Shown here in pieces: positions 41,240 to 50,021 of a stretch of DNA of 64,000 nucleotides. Source of the stretch: Chloroflexi bacterium CFX4 (GTDB taxonomy: Bacteria > Chloroflexota > Anaerolineae > Aggregatilineales > UBA2796); assembly GCA_021404685.1 (NCBI GenBank), contig QWHC01000014.1, positions 1-64,000 on the forward strand, written 5' to 3'. The notes beneath the pieces were generated by a model that was not told the origin of the DNA, did not search any database, and worked only from the letters and a program-made list of their open reading frames with translations. The number at the start of each line of letters is the position of its first letter. Position 1 is the first letter of the stretch. Both the position numbers and the translations under genes were made by a program.

Positions 41240-43525
41240 CTAGTCACGGTTTAATTCAAGGCGCAACTCAATCGGACCTGTCTCATCGCGCAGGATGCGA
41301 AAGCCATCGGCTGTCACGGGTAAATAGCCTTGCGCTGAGATGATCACGCTGTAACTTTCGCCGCGTGTCAGCAAGCGCGAAAGGGCAAAGCGTCCGTTCA
41401 AATCGGTAAAGGCGACGTCATGCACTTCAGTCATCTGCCATGTGAAATCTGCCACATCGAACAGCGGCTTGAGGAAGATAACCGTCACGCCGGCGATGCC
41501 AATGTTCGTCTCGGCGTCCACGATTTGCCCTTGCACCAAGACGCCCTCGGCGCGCACAAAAAGGCGGATGGGAAGCTGCCCAATGCCCACACGCGCCGTT
41601 GCACTGCCCTTCACCACACCAGCGACCAACAACTCAATTTTGTACGAGCCTTCCGGCAGCAGCTGATTTGGGCGTAAACGCAGCCATGCGCCGTTGCCTG
41701 TGGTTGGATTCGTCCAGGGCTGTGTCACTTCAAACAGCGGATTGTTATCCACCGTCCAGCGCCAGGTGAAGGGCGTGCCGGGCGCAATGTCGCGCCAATT
41801 GAAGATGGCATACAGATCGGTGATGGTGTTTGGGAAGGTGACGCCGATCACGCCGCTTGGCACGCCGTTGTTCAGCTCGCTGGCAAAGGTCAGGTCGGTG
41901 AACACTTCGGTGCGAAGATCAACTTGGCCGCCTGCCATCACAAAATCGGAAGTTGCCGCTAATTGATCTTCAATGTAGAGTTCTAGGCGGTAGCGTCCCG
42001 GCTGCAAGGGATTATCCACGGGCGCGCTGGCGGTCAGGCTGCGTTTGCCATTGCTGCCGCCGGACCACACATCGTTCACCTCTGAGATGCGTAAATCCTC
42101 GTAATACCAGAACTGCCGCCATGTCTTGCCATCTTGCATATTGTTATAGACGAACTCGGCATTGATGATGTTGGAGACGGGCAGAATGTTCCCAGTGTTC
42201 ACTAATTGCAGGTTTAGGTCTTGCACGCCGAACAGAATATTGGCGAACTCAGGCGTTTGCAGTGCCACGCCGCCAACCGTAATGCGCGCATTGGCGATCC
42301 GCACGCCCTCGATGAACAGGATGAATTCGTATTCGCCATTCGGGTAAATCTGCGCGGTGCTGCCGATGTACCACAAGCCGCTGCGTCCGCCGCTCCAGGT
42401 GGCAGGCGCAAGGCTAAAGGTTGGGTCTAGCACGCTATCACGCAGCACGCGCAGCTCATAGATGATTCCGTCGCGCATGTTGGCATAATCAAAAAACAGG
42501 TATAAGCTGTTGATGCCGGAGGGCGCCGCCGTGATAACTTTGGTTGGGTTGCCGCTGAGGTCTACACCGGAGGCAAAGAATAAGCGCCGAAACTGCGGCG
42601 CGCCGGGTGCATTTTGGGCAATTTCTTCAAGGCTGCGCGCTTGCGGTTCAGGTGCGCTCTGCTGCGAGACGGGCGTGATCTCCAACTGTGCGGCAAGGAT
42701 CAAGCCGCGTGCCAAGCGCGAAGGACGCAACGCATTGACAAAGCCGCTGATCGGCACACAGACATCGTTCTCATCCACACGCTCATCGCCATTGCTATCC
42801 TGGATGCGGCGGCAGGTCTGATCTACATTCTCAAAGACACCGCTGCTGGCTGGCTCCACCGTTGGAATGCCAATCAGCCGTCCCTCCGTGTTATAGGCGC
42901 CGCCGCCGCTCATGCTGCCGGGCAAGGCAGCCCGTGTTTTCAACCAGGCGCGGTCGCCCACACGCGCCTCTGCTGTGAAGCCGCTGATCGTGCCGCGCAC
43001 CACACGCGCCGTGCTGCTGGCAGTTTCATCGCGCTCTGGCACAGCGTAGCCAATGAACTCTACCGTCTGGTCGAGTGTTACGTCGTCCGAGTTGCCCAAC
43101 TCCACAAAGGGCAAGAGCAAGGCGCTCCGATCCACTGGACGGTCATCCAATGTGCGCGTCACTTGCAAAACTGCCAAATCCCAGCCCGTATTGGCGGAAA
43201 GCACTTCGGCGTAATATTTCGGCACGGGTGCTTCGCCAATCCGCACGGTGAGCGCGATCACAATCCGATCCGAACGGCAGCCAGCAATGGGCAACGCCAC
43301 GTGCGCGTTGGTCAGGATTAAGCCATCGGCGCTGACGATAGTGCCAGAGCCAATACACGAGATGACAGTCTGCCCAACGGCATTGGTAAACACCTGCGTA
43401 ATCTGCACAGTGGCGCGCTGAAGCTGCTCCAGATCGAGCAGGCTTTGCGCGGTGCTGCGCGTTGGTTGTGGTAAGCTAAGGCAGAATAGCATAAGCGCTA
43501 ACACGGCGCGGAATGGTTTCAACAT
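41240..43525 (-). CDS. Secreted trypsin-like serine protease with extension domains
   Basis: This 761-residue protein has a signal peptide (MLKPFRAVLALMLFCLSLP), then an S1C/DegP-like protease domain with the triad visible: H75 in TNAHVA, D116 in WDLAVL and S206 in GSMSGGGAYN (canonical GNSGG). A short calcium-loop-like segment DSNGDERVDENDV follows (about 245-257). Three or four beta-sandwich domains follow, and at the C-terminus a carboxypeptidase-regulatory-like domain (GVTVIFLKPLFDV, ALSRLLTRGESYSVIIS). It is probably surface-exposed and processes or senses envelope proteins. No PDZ domain is seen. Confidence 0.9.
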   Translation of the reverse strand: MLKPFRAVLALMLFCLSLPQPTRSTAQSLLDLEQLQRATVQITQVFTNAVGQTVISCIGSGTIVSADGLILTNAHVALPIAGCRSDRIVIALTVRIGEAPVPKYYAEVLSANTGWDLAVLQVTRTLDDRPVDRSALLLPFVELGNSDDVTLDQTVEFIGYAVPERDETASSTARVVRGTISGFTAEARVGDRAWLKTRAALPGSMSGGGAYNTEGRLIGIPTVEPASSGVFENVDQTCRRIQDSNGDERVDENDVCVPISGFVNALRPSRLARGLILAAQLEITPVSQQSAPEPQARSLEEIAQNAPGAPQFRRLFFASGVDLSGNPTKVITAAPSGINSLYLFFDYANMRDGIIYELRVLRDSVLDPTFSLAPATWSGGRSGLWYIGSTAQIYPNGEYEFILFIEGVRIANARITVGGVALQTPEFANILFGVQDLNLQLVNTGNILPVSNIINAEFVYNNMQDGKTWRQFWYYEDLRISEVNDVWSGGSNGKRSLTASAPVDNPLQPGRYRLELYIEDQLAATSDFVMAGGQVDLRTEVFTDLTFASELNNGVPSGVIGVTFPNTITDLYAIFNWRDIAPGTPFTWRWTVDNNPLFEVTQPWTNPTTGNGAWLRLRPNQLLPEGSYKIELLVAGVVKGSATARVGIGQLPIRLFVRAEGVLVQGQIVDAETNIGIAGVTVIFLKPLFDVADFTWQMTEVHDVAFTDLNGRFALSRLLTRGESYSVIISAQGYLPVTADGFRILRDETGPIELRLELNRD

Positions 43526-43552
43526 AACAGCCTCACACGGTTTGCGGCGCGC

Positions 43553-44146
43553 TCAGAAGGTGAGCGAGCGCAAAAAAGCATCAAAATAGTGCTGATGCTT
43601 CTCGAACACATCAGATTTTGCCTCATAGGTGATCACGACTGCCTGCCCAGCACGCAGCACAACCAGATCAAGGGCGCGCACGGTGATCGGCTCTGCTTGC
43701 AAGAACGGATTTGGGTCTATGAAGGCATAGGCGTAGATCATCTGTTGTCCGCGCTGTCCGCCGGGCAGCGTGGTTGGCGTGCGGCTGAGCGAACGGTAGG
43801 CGGGCAGGCGCGAGGCGCGGTCTACGTCCAGCAGGTCAAGAATATCGGCGGGGCGGGCGCCGCTGCCAATTGGGATCAACTGTAGGCGGATGGTCGTTTT
43901 GAAGGGCAGCGCGGCAGGGTCTTGGGCGCGCAGCACAAAGCGGCTGCCACCCTCTTCCAGCAGCCAGCGGGCAGGGTAGCGCGCTGTGATACCTGCCTCA
44001 CGGTTGATGAATGGAAAAGTTGCGCTGACAATGCCTTCACGGTAGTTGAAGCCATACAGGACAGCCACCAGCGCCGCCACAATCACCAAATAGCTTGCCA
44101 AGCGCTGGCGAATGCTCAAGGGCGCGGCATACTCTTCGATCCGCAT
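43553..44146 (-). CDS. Membrane-anchored hypothetical protein
   Basis: This 197-residue protein has one N-terminal helix (ASYLVIVAALVAVLYGF) and an extracytoplasmic beta-rich domain with ITARYPARWLLEEGGSRFVL, a pattern seen in PsbP/MOG1-like domains that read '...YPxxW.....G..F'. The domain ends at FDAFLRSLTF. Its ATG overlaps the stop of the PrsW-like gene, so the two are translated together. No function is assigned. Confidence 0.7.
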   Translation of the reverse strand: MRIEEYAAPLSIRQRLASYLVIVAALVAVLYGFNYREGIVSATFPFINREAGITARYPARWLLEEGGSRFVLRAQDPAALPFKTTIRLQLIPIGSGARPADILDLLDVDRASRLPAYRSLSRTPTTLPGGQRGQQMIYAYAFIDPNPFLQAEPITVRALDLVVLRAGQAVVITYEAKSDVFEKHQHYFDAFLRSLTF

Positions 44147-45042
44147 CAACGCACCTCAGCGGCACGCAGCAGCTCACGTTCGTCGGCGCTGCGAACAAGG
44201 AAACTCATGACGGTGAACAAGACGACCACCAAAAAAACTGCCATGCCCAAACCGTAAATGGCGTTGTTGGAAGTGGATGTGCGCGAGACGCCAGAGACGA
44301 TCAAACCAGCACGGATGACGATGGAGAGCGCATTAAAAAGCGACGCGATCAGCAAGCCGACCAACGGCGTGAAGATCGAGACAGTCGGCTTACGCATGTC
44401 GTAGAGCGCGAAAGCCATGATTGGGCTGATGGCGACCTGCGCTAAGGTGATCTCAGTCATGCGGAGCGCCGCAGACGGCAGGCTGAGCGTATTGTTCAGC
44501 GCAAAGTGAATGTTGAGCGCCGTTGCAAAGCCAATGGCAGCCGCCATCGCGTAGGCAACGGCATCCAGGCGCGTGTTCAGCTCGGTGCGCCACACGCTGT
44601 AGCGCAGCACAGCATATTTCAAGAATTCATGCACCACGCCGATGGTCAGCATGTAGCCGATGATGCGGTTCAAGCCAGTGGTCGTGCTAAGCCATTCTTC
44701 GGTGCTGAAAAGTTCGGTCAGTGGGATGGCAACGCCGCTGGCAGCCAAGCCACCCAGCACCAATACCGCGATCAGGTTGCGGCGCGGCTGCAAGGCACGC
44801 CGTTCGGCTGTGTAGGAAATGCCGAGCCACAAGCACAGCGGCAGTGCCGCATAGCCAAAGCTGAGCGCACGCTCAAGGGTGTTGGGCAGCCTCAGCTCAA
44901 ACAGGCGCGTCCCAAAGACCAACGCAGCCGTGATGACCAACAATAAGGTTGCTTCAAGCCACGCAGTGCGCCACACGCGCCGCTGTAGATACCGATCCCC
45001 TTCTTCGCGCTGCGGCGTAAGCAGATAGGGTTGAGAAGTCAA
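44146..45042 (-). CDS. PrsW-like intramembrane protease family protein
   Basis: This 298-residue protein has about eight membrane helices. IGVVHEFLKYAVLRYSV matches the PrsW 'EExxK' helix, with HE for EE, and LDAVAYAMAAAIGFATALNI matches the 'DgivYGaavGlGFAxxxN' region. PrsW enzymes are glutamic intramembrane proteases that cut anti-sigma factors. The loss of one Glu makes activity uncertain. The start is TTG at 45042, just after an in-frame stop, with GAGG 10 bp upstream; no ATG is possible. A hairpin overlaps this ribosome site. Confidence 0.7.
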   Translation of the reverse strand: MTSQPYLLTPQREEGDRYLQRRVWRTAWLEATLLLVITAALVFGTRLFELRLPNTLERALSFGYAALPLCLWLGISYTAERRALQPRRNLIAVLVLGGLAASGVAIPLTELFSTEEWLSTTTGLNRIIGYMLTIGVVHEFLKYAVLRYSVWRTELNTRLDAVAYAMAAAIGFATALNIHFALNNTLSLPSAALRMTEITLAQVAISPIMAFALYDMRKPTVSIFTPLVGLLIASLFNALSIVIRAGLIVSGVSRTSTSNNAIYGLGMAVFLVVVLFTVMSFLVRSADERELLRAAEVR

Positions 45043-45045
45043 AAG

Positions 45046-45087
45046 TGTGCCACCTCACAGCCAACGTTCAGGGCAGATTGTGGCACA
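45046..45087 (-). other. Inverted repeat beside the PrsW ribosome-binding site
   Basis: TGTGCCAC (45046-45053) and GTGGCACA (45080-45087) are exact 8-bp arms with a 26-nt gap. On the minus strand the second arm lies between GAGG and the TTG start. It could end the TIR transcript (ACTTTT follows) or mask the ribosome site. Confidence 0.4.
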
Positions 45088-45207
45088 TTTGCCCATACTT
45101 TTCAAGGCGCGGCAGGCAGGGCTGCGGGTAAATCTCGTGGTATGTTTGGTGGTACGCTAATGTGCGGCAAGTGTGCAGTTCACCTCATCCCCGCTGCTGG
45201 CAGGGCT

Positions 45208-45235
45208 TCCCCTCTCCAAATTTTTGGAAAGGGGA
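45208..45235. repeat. Intergenic palindromic element
   Basis: TTCCCCTCTCCA and TTGGAAAGGGGA flank an AT centre in a 240-bp gap between the TIR and PrsW genes. The element resembles the short palindromic intergenic repeats common in Chloroflexota. Only one copy is seen in this window. Confidence 0.4.
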
Positions 45236-45283
45236 CTGAAAATGCGTGGCGATTTCTCCTGCCTGCCTTTAATTATCCGTCTG

Positions 45284-46075
45284 TTAGGGCTGGCTATCGC
45301 CCAATCGGCTGAAAATGACCTGATCGCCCACTGATGAGGACAGTTTAATCTCGTTCCGCGAGAGTTCAACCACGCGCAGCGCCAACGAATAGGTGAACCG
45401 CTCCGGCAAAACAGCGTCCTCAACTGGCACTTTCATCTTGGATTCACCCTGCACAGAAAAGCGGTTGTCCATCAGCCACCACTGCCCTAGGATTTGCATC
45501 TCCATCGGCAAGCCCTCCTCCTGAATGATGACCAAGCCAATCGCCTTGCCGCTCGCCTCAAAGAGGAACTGCCCTTCGCCATAGGTGCCATTGCGCGAGT
45601 TTTCAAAGCGCAGCCGCCATTCGCCGGGCAGCCAGTGTGCTGCCTCTTCGGCATCCACCATGTTTTCGTCAGGTGCAGCGTCCGGATCGCCGCCAACCAT
45701 GGCGATCAACTCTCGCAGTGCTTCATCATAGCGCGCACGGCTGAAATCAATGATAGGCGCACCTTTTAGCAGCGGTGCTTGAGCGCGCAGCAGCTCGGTT
45801 TCTTGCCGTTGCGCCACAATGATCGGACGGTTGCGCTCCAGCGCAACGCGCACCTGATCAAAGGTCTCCTCGCTCGTGATGGTCGTTGGCGAGAGAATCA
45901 GCACGAATTGATCGGATTCGATGATGCCCTGCACCTGATCAAGGCGGCGTGTTTCGGCGCTCACGCCTTCCGCCGATTGATCGATCCAGATGTTCAAGCC
46001 GCGCCGCAGCAGGTCGAGGGCAATTTTATTCGCCAAGCGCGTATCGGAATAACAATAGCAGATGTAGACGGTCAT
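45284..46075 (-). CDS. TIR-domain protein with unassigned C-terminal domain
   Basis: The protein has 263 residues. The TIR domain (about 1-130) opens VYICYCYSDTRLANKIALDL, has GLNIWIDQSAEG in the BB-loop region, FVLILSPTTITSEETFDQV and a Glu-bearing helix (VALERNRPIIV). This matches the position of the catalytic Glu of NAD-cleaving TIRs, so an NADase role is possible. The C-terminal domain (about 145-263) opens WLPGEWRLRFENSRNGTYGE and is a beta-rich, lipocalin-like fold that might bind a ligand. The start at 46075 is preferred; TTG codons 6 or 12 bp upstream are possible. It follows a secreted glycosidase gene by 5 bp. Confidence 0.8.
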   Translation of the reverse strand: MTVYICYCYSDTRLANKIALDLLRRGLNIWIDQSAEGVSAETRRLDQVQGIIESDQFVLILSPTTITSEETFDQVRVALERNRPIIVAQRQETELLRAQAPLLKGAPIIDFSRARYDEALRELIAMVGGDPDAAPDENMVDAEEAAHWLPGEWRLRFENSRNGTYGEGQFLFEASGKAIGLVIIQEEGLPMEMQILGQWWLMDNRFSVQGESKMKVPVEDAVLPERFTYSLALRVVELSRNEIKLSSSVGDQVIFSRLGDSQP

Positions 46076-46080
46076 AGACT

Positions 46081-47451
46081 TCAACAACTTCCTTCACGGT
46101 GCCACGCTGTCACGTAGCCTTGCACACTCTGCGAAACGACGCGCCCGCCAATGGTGGCGCGGATGTTCACGTAGATGGGATACTGCCCAGGATGCTTCAG
46201 GTTAAGCGCATTCACATAGACTGTGACGCTCTGCCCAAGCCGCGCCCTCGGCGGATCAACTTCGATAAACAATGCGCCATTGTTGACGGGTAAAATCGTC
46301 AGCTCCACGCTAGAAGGATAGCCGATATTATGCACAGTGAAAGAGCCAAGTTGCAGGCGCTCCGGGCAAAAGAGTGAAATGTCTGCTATCAAAGGCTCGC
46401 TTTCCAGCCAGAGGCGCGGCACATAGCGGCTTGGGTAGCGGCGCATTCGCTGCAAGGCATAGTAGGCAGTGGTCGGCTCGCCATTGCGCCGAAGCAAGCC
46501 GAACCAACGCATGTGGTTGCACGGCTCTAACCAGTCCATTTGCTGCCAATTCATGTTCCAGACGAACATCGGACCTGCCCACGCCCAGTTTTTATGAGCA
46601 TAGTCAAAGGCGCGCACCAGATAATCTGCCTGCTGTGCGCCGCTGACTGCCATCCAGGCAAAGCCGCTGAAAGCAGGGTCAGCCATGCTACATTGGAAGC
46701 CATCCTCACGCGGATCGCGCAGCCAGCCAAACTCAGTCAGCCAGATTTGCTTGTAAATGCCGTATTCTTCCATCAAGGCGCGAATCAGTTCCGTGCGCCG
46801 AAAGACCAACGGCTGGGCGCCTAAGGGATCCGCTTCAGGTGGTAAATTATAGCCGTAGGGATGATAGCCGAAGGCATCGAAATAGCGTCCGGCGCCGTTC
46901 TCGAACATCTCTCGGGCATATTCAAGGTCGCTGACTGCCATGCGATCCGGCGTGGTGACGGTTGGTGCTAAGCCGCCTGAGACAACGATCAGGCTTGGCT
47001 TAATGCTCTTGATGGTGGTATAGGCAACGCGCAGCATCTGGACGTATTGCCAAGCGTTTGGCTGCCTGCCGCCCCATTCAATGCTCAGGTTTGGCTCGTT
47101 GTGAATCTCGACTGCCTCAATGGGCGCCGCGGCGATGGCGCGTGTCTTGGCGGCGATGTTCTGGCGAAACTGTTCCCAGTTATCAGGATAGCCCATATCA
47201 AAGCGATAGAGGATGCGTTTGCCGGGAAAGGCGTAGGCTGAATCCAGCGTGTAGACCTTCACCCAATCCACACCGAGCCGCATCACCCAATCCGTGGAAA
47301 CATTGGTGTTCGGTCCGTAGTGAATGCCATAGCCGATGTGCGTCGTTTCTTCCTGTGCGGCACTTGGCAGATAGCCAAGCAGCGTGCTAAAGAGGAAGAT
47401 CAAAATGATGCAGAGGCGCTGCCGAGCGCCCTTTTGACGGCAAAAAGTCAT
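46081..47451 (-). CDS. Secreted glycoside-hydrolase-like protein (clan GH-A fold)
   Basis: This 456-residue protein has a signal peptide (RLCIILIFLFSTLLGYLPS). The TIM-barrel landmarks are VEIHNEPNLS, with acid/base Glu about residue 119 in the NEP motif, and IWLTEFGW, with nucleophile Glu about residue 240. These are the clan GH-A (GH5/GH39-like) positions. A C-terminal beta-sandwich (VHNIGYPSSVELTIL and later) follows. It likely cuts an extracellular glycan, with unknown specificity. The ATG at 47451 begins the signal. It precedes the TIR gene on the same strand. Confidence 0.85.
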   Translation of the reverse strand: MTFCRQKGARQRLCIILIFLFSTLLGYLPSAAQEETTHIGYGIHYGPNTNVSTDWVMRLGVDWVKVYTLDSAYAFPGKRILYRFDMGYPDNWEQFRQNIAAKTRAIAAAPIEAVEIHNEPNLSIEWGGRQPNAWQYVQMLRVAYTTIKSIKPSLIVVSGGLAPTVTTPDRMAVSDLEYAREMFENGAGRYFDAFGYHPYGYNLPPEADPLGAQPLVFRRTELIRALMEEYGIYKQIWLTEFGWLRDPREDGFQCSMADPAFSGFAWMAVSGAQQADYLVRAFDYAHKNWAWAGPMFVWNMNWQQMDWLEPCNHMRWFGLLRRNGEPTTAYYALQRMRRYPSRYVPRLWLESEPLIADISLFCPERLQLGSFTVHNIGYPSSVELTILPVNNGALFIEVDPPRARLGQSVTVYVNALNLKHPGQYPIYVNIRATIGGRVVSQSVQGYVTAWHREGSC

Positions 47452-47531
47452 CAGCCTGTACCCAGTTGCCAACCTTAAACAAGAGTGTACCGCATTCTGG
47501 CACAGGCTGTGAAGTTTGTTAAACTCAGCCT

Positions 47532-47930
47532 ATGGAAATAGCACGTAAACATCCGCGCTGGCTGGCGCTCTTAACCTTGCTGAGTGGTCTCGTCGCCTTT
47601 GGATGGCTCTCGCTGGAAGAAAACGGCATTCTGAGCGTGACTGCGATGGGCGTGTGTCTTGCCCTGCTAGGTGTAGCGCATATGCTGTATGCTTATCCTG
47701 TGCTTGGCAGGTTGCGGCACGCTGTGCGTTATGCGTTGATCGGCGCGCTAAGCGGCGGTGGTGCGGCGTTCGCAGCGGCGGGGCTGATGTTCCTTAAAAC
47801 GGTGATTCATGCCCACGCCGTGCCAGATTACCCCTTATCAACCATTTTGAGTATGGCAGAGCGCACACCAATCTGGGCAGCAGCCGGTGTGCTGCTTGGT
47901 GTGGCAGCAGCCCTGATCAGGTCTCGGTAG
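47532..47930 (+). CDS. Small polytopic membrane protein
   Basis: This 132-residue protein has about four hydrophobic segments (LALLTLLSGLVAFGWLSL, VTAMGVCLALLGVAHML, LIGALSGGGAAFAAAGLMFL, and a C-terminal IWAAAGVLLGVAAALI). No family is recognised. It stands alone on the plus strand between two minus-strand operons and overlaps the TPR gene tail by 14 bp. Confidence 0.65.
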   Translation: MEIARKHPRWLALLTLLSGLVAFGWLSLEENGILSVTAMGVCLALLGVAHMLYAYPVLGRLRHAVRYALIGALSGGGAAFAAAGLMFLKTVIHAHAVPDYPLSTILSMAERTPIWAAAGVLLGVAAALIRSR

Positions 47931-48510
47931 CGCGCTTGCCACGCCTGCCCTTCGCCGAACTTTCAGAGGGTGGCGGCTTGGGCGCACGCTCTGCCAACAC
48001 TTTTTCAATCTCTGCCTTCCAGCGGCGTGCTTCTGCATGGCGATTATCTGCTTGATGGAAGCCATTTAATGCGTGTTCGACGGCTTGCAGCGCTTCAATC
48101 AGGTTATCCAGCAAGTAGTGCGTCACCGCCAGATAAAACCACGCTTCAGGCTTCGCGTTTGGGTGGCGCGTTGCCTGCAAAAAATGTTCATGTGCGGCAG
48201 TGTATTCACCTTCTTTGTAGCGCAGCAAGCCAAGCCCAAAGTGCGCCAACCACAGGCGTTTGTTCAGCTTTAGAGCAAATGCGAGGTCTGCTTCTGCCTC
48301 AGCCAGCTTGTTATCTTCGATGTAGAAGATGCCGCGTGTGGCGTAGTACTCAGCGTAGCGCCGATCATAGTAGATCGCCTCTGAAAGGTCGAGGATAGCG
48401 TTCTCCATATCCCGATTTTTGTAGGCAAGCAAGCCGCGATGATAGTATGCCTCAGCAGTGGCGTGTGTTAAGCCGAGCCGCCGTGCGCGCTCTTGGCGTG
48501 CGTTGGTCAT
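47917..48510 (-). CDS. TPR-repeat protein
   Basis: This 197-residue protein has four or five tetratricopeptide repeats (AEAYYHRGLLAYKNRDMENA, YYATRGIFYIEDNKLAEAE, WLAHFGLGLLRYKEGEY, AWFYLAVTHYLLDNLIEA), then a Lys/Pro/Ser-rich tail. No signal is seen, so it is probably cytoplasmic. It overlaps the histidine kinase gene upstream by 4 bp (ATGA), so it is likely a scaffold or output partner of that kinase group. Confidence 0.9.
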   Translation of the reverse strand: MTNARQERARRLGLTHATAEAYYHRGLLAYKNRDMENAILDLSEAIYYDRRYAEYYATRGIFYIEDNKLAEAEADLAFALKLNKRLWLAHFGLGLLRYKEGEYTAAHEHFLQATRHPNAKPEAWFYLAVTHYLLDNLIEALQAVEHALNGFHQADNRHAEARRWKAEIEKVLAERAPKPPPSESSAKGRRGKRATET

Positions 48511-49247
48511 GGCTGCGCCTCTGCGATGGGCAAGCGGAAGCAGAAGGCTGCACCGCCGTTAGGCGCTGGCTCAAACCACAGGCTGCCGCCATAGGCTTCC
48601 AATGCCAGCTTGGTAAAAGGCAAGCCCAAGCCCATGCCGCGTTTGCCGCGCAGCGGCGAGGATGGCACACGATAGAACTTCTCAAAAATGCGCGCCCGAT
48701 GCGCTGGTGCAACGCCTTTGCCGTTATCCATGACGCGTACCGTGAGTGTGCCTGCTTCATAGCGTGCCGAGACGTGAATCGCGCCGCCCTGCGGCACGTG
48801 GCGCAGGGCATTCTCCAACAAATTGAAGCACACGCGGCGCAGCACAGCCGCATCAGCAAGCGTGGCAGGCAGATCAGGTGGCAGGTCGGTGCTATAGTGT
48901 GCCTGTGCTTCGTCAAACAGGTCTTGCAGATCGCTCCGTGCGCCGTCAAGGGCAGCGGCAAGGCCTGCATTGCCGTTAGGCGGCATTTTCAGCCCGCTGG
49001 AGAGGCGCGTAATATCTTGCAGCACCTCGATGTTATCAAGCTGCGCTTGGGCGCTGCTCAGCGCGATCTCCAGGACTTGGGGAATGGTCGCGTATTCTTG
49101 CATTGCCAACAAGTCTTTGATGAGTTGCAGGCAGTTCACCACACGCGCCAACGGTCCTGAAAGATCATGAGCAAGTACGCTGATTTCTTCTTCAAAAGCC
49201 TGGCGCGCCTGCTCAAGGACCGCCAGTTCGGACGATATATCAGTCAT
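48507..49247 (-). CDS. Soluble histidine kinase
   Basis: This 246-residue protein has no membrane segment. The H box is SVLAHDLSGPLARVV (H27). The ATPase domain has an N box (VCFNLLENALRHVPQ), G1 VMDNGKGV and G2 GMGLGLPFTK. Its sequence LIKDLLAMQEYATIPQVLEI and the next 25 residues line up with the giant kinase at 50760, so they are paralogues. The start at 49247 has GGGAG 7 bp upstream. It overlaps the upstream pseudokinase-like gene by 8 bp. No receiver domain is present. Confidence 0.9.
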   Translation of the reverse strand: MTDISSELAVLEQARQAFEEEISVLAHDLSGPLARVVNCLQLIKDLLAMQEYATIPQVLEIALSSAQAQLDNIEVLQDITRLSSGLKMPPNGNAGLAAALDGARSDLQDLFDEAQAHYSTDLPPDLPATLADAAVLRRVCFNLLENALRHVPQGGAIHVSARYEAGTLTVRVMDNGKGVAPAHRARIFEKFYRVPSSPLRGKRGMGLGLPFTKLALEAYGGSLWFEPAPNGGAAFCFRLPIAEAQP

Positions 49248-50016
49248 GAGTGACTCCCAAGTCGTCAAGTGGATCATCGCTGAATAGCCGCGCAGCGGCA
49301 AGGCGTTTCACAGAAGGATCGGCAGGTATAAGCGGCAGCAATACCTCAAACACGACTTTTCCTTCACCCAAAGGCAGCGCATGAATTTTAGCACCGTGTG
49401 CGCGCATGACCACACGGCTCAGGATGATGCGAAGGCTATCACGCCGACTGAGCAGTGTACTGAGCGGCGCTTGGAAGGGTGCGCTGAAGGCGGCAAAATC
49501 TATCACTGTGCGCTGATCATAGAGTTTGAGATCGAAGTGCGAGGGCGTGTCATGATAATCTGCGGTCAGGTGAATATCACCGCCGTTGGGATTTTGGATG
49601 AGCATCAGCTCGATCAGGTTGATAAATGCCTGTGTGAAAAGTCGCTCATCCAGCACAGCCTTAGGCAGATCAGACGTGATATGGCTGTAGATTGTGACGC
49701 CTTGCGCCTGTGCGCGTTCCGAAACAGCCTGCAAGGCTTGCTCTGCCACAGCTTGCAGCGCCAAATTATCCGTAATGAGCTTAACAACACCTTCTCGCAT
49801 CACATCCAGCAGCATGTCAATCACACTGAGCAGACGTTCGCTATAGCGCAGGGTAAATTCGCTGAGCGTTATCAACGGCGGGTAGGCTTCCGCATCAGCT
49901 TGTGCTTGCATGGGCGGCAAGTTGGTCAGCAAATCAGTGATGGGTGAGCGAATGTCCGAGAGCAATAGATGCAGTAGGTCTTTTAGCAATTGGCTATCCG
50001 GCGATAAAGGTATCAT
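49240..50016 (-). CDS. Degenerate histidine-kinase-like protein
   Basis: This 258-residue protein has a DHp-like start, LLHLLLSDIRSPITDLL, in which Ser20 takes the place of the H-box His. An ATPase-like region keeps an N-box-like strand (AFINLIELMLIQNP), but the G1 and G2 glycine motifs (DxGxG, GxGLG) are absent: the positions read KLYDQRTVIDF and SRRDSLRIILSRVV. It should not autophosphorylate. It may be a pseudokinase or dimerisation partner for the adjacent kinases. Its ends overlap or nearly touch its neighbours (8-bp overlap, 5-bp gap). Confidence 0.75.
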   Translation of the reverse strand: MIPLSPDSQLLKDLLHLLLSDIRSPITDLLTNLPPMQAQADAEAYPPLITLSEFTLRYSERLLSVIDMLLDVMREGVVKLITDNLALQAVAEQALQAVSERAQAQGVTIYSHITSDLPKAVLDERLFTQAFINLIELMLIQNPNGGDIHLTADYHDTPSHFDLKLYDQRTVIDFAAFSAPFQAPLSTLLSRRDSLRIILSRVVMRAHGAKIHALPLGEGKVVFEVLLPLIPADPSVKRLAAARLFSDDPLDDLGVTHD

Positions 50017-50021
50017 AAGGG

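Noticed and set aside
42614..43321. Long plus-strand frame (235 codons) opposite the serine protease
   Set aside because: The minus-strand gene has a signal peptide and a full catalytic triad. The opposite frame is compositionally biased (Ala, Arg, His-rich) with no motif.
45031..45312. Plus-strand frame of 93 codons in the TIR-PrsW gap
   Set aside because: It spans two palindromes, lacks a ribosome site and shows no protein-like pattern. It is intergenic sequence.
48447..49160. Plus-strand frame of 237 codons across the histidine kinase
   Set aside because: The minus-strand kinase has H, N and G boxes. The opposite frame is rich in Gln, Ala, His and Cys, as expected of a shadow.
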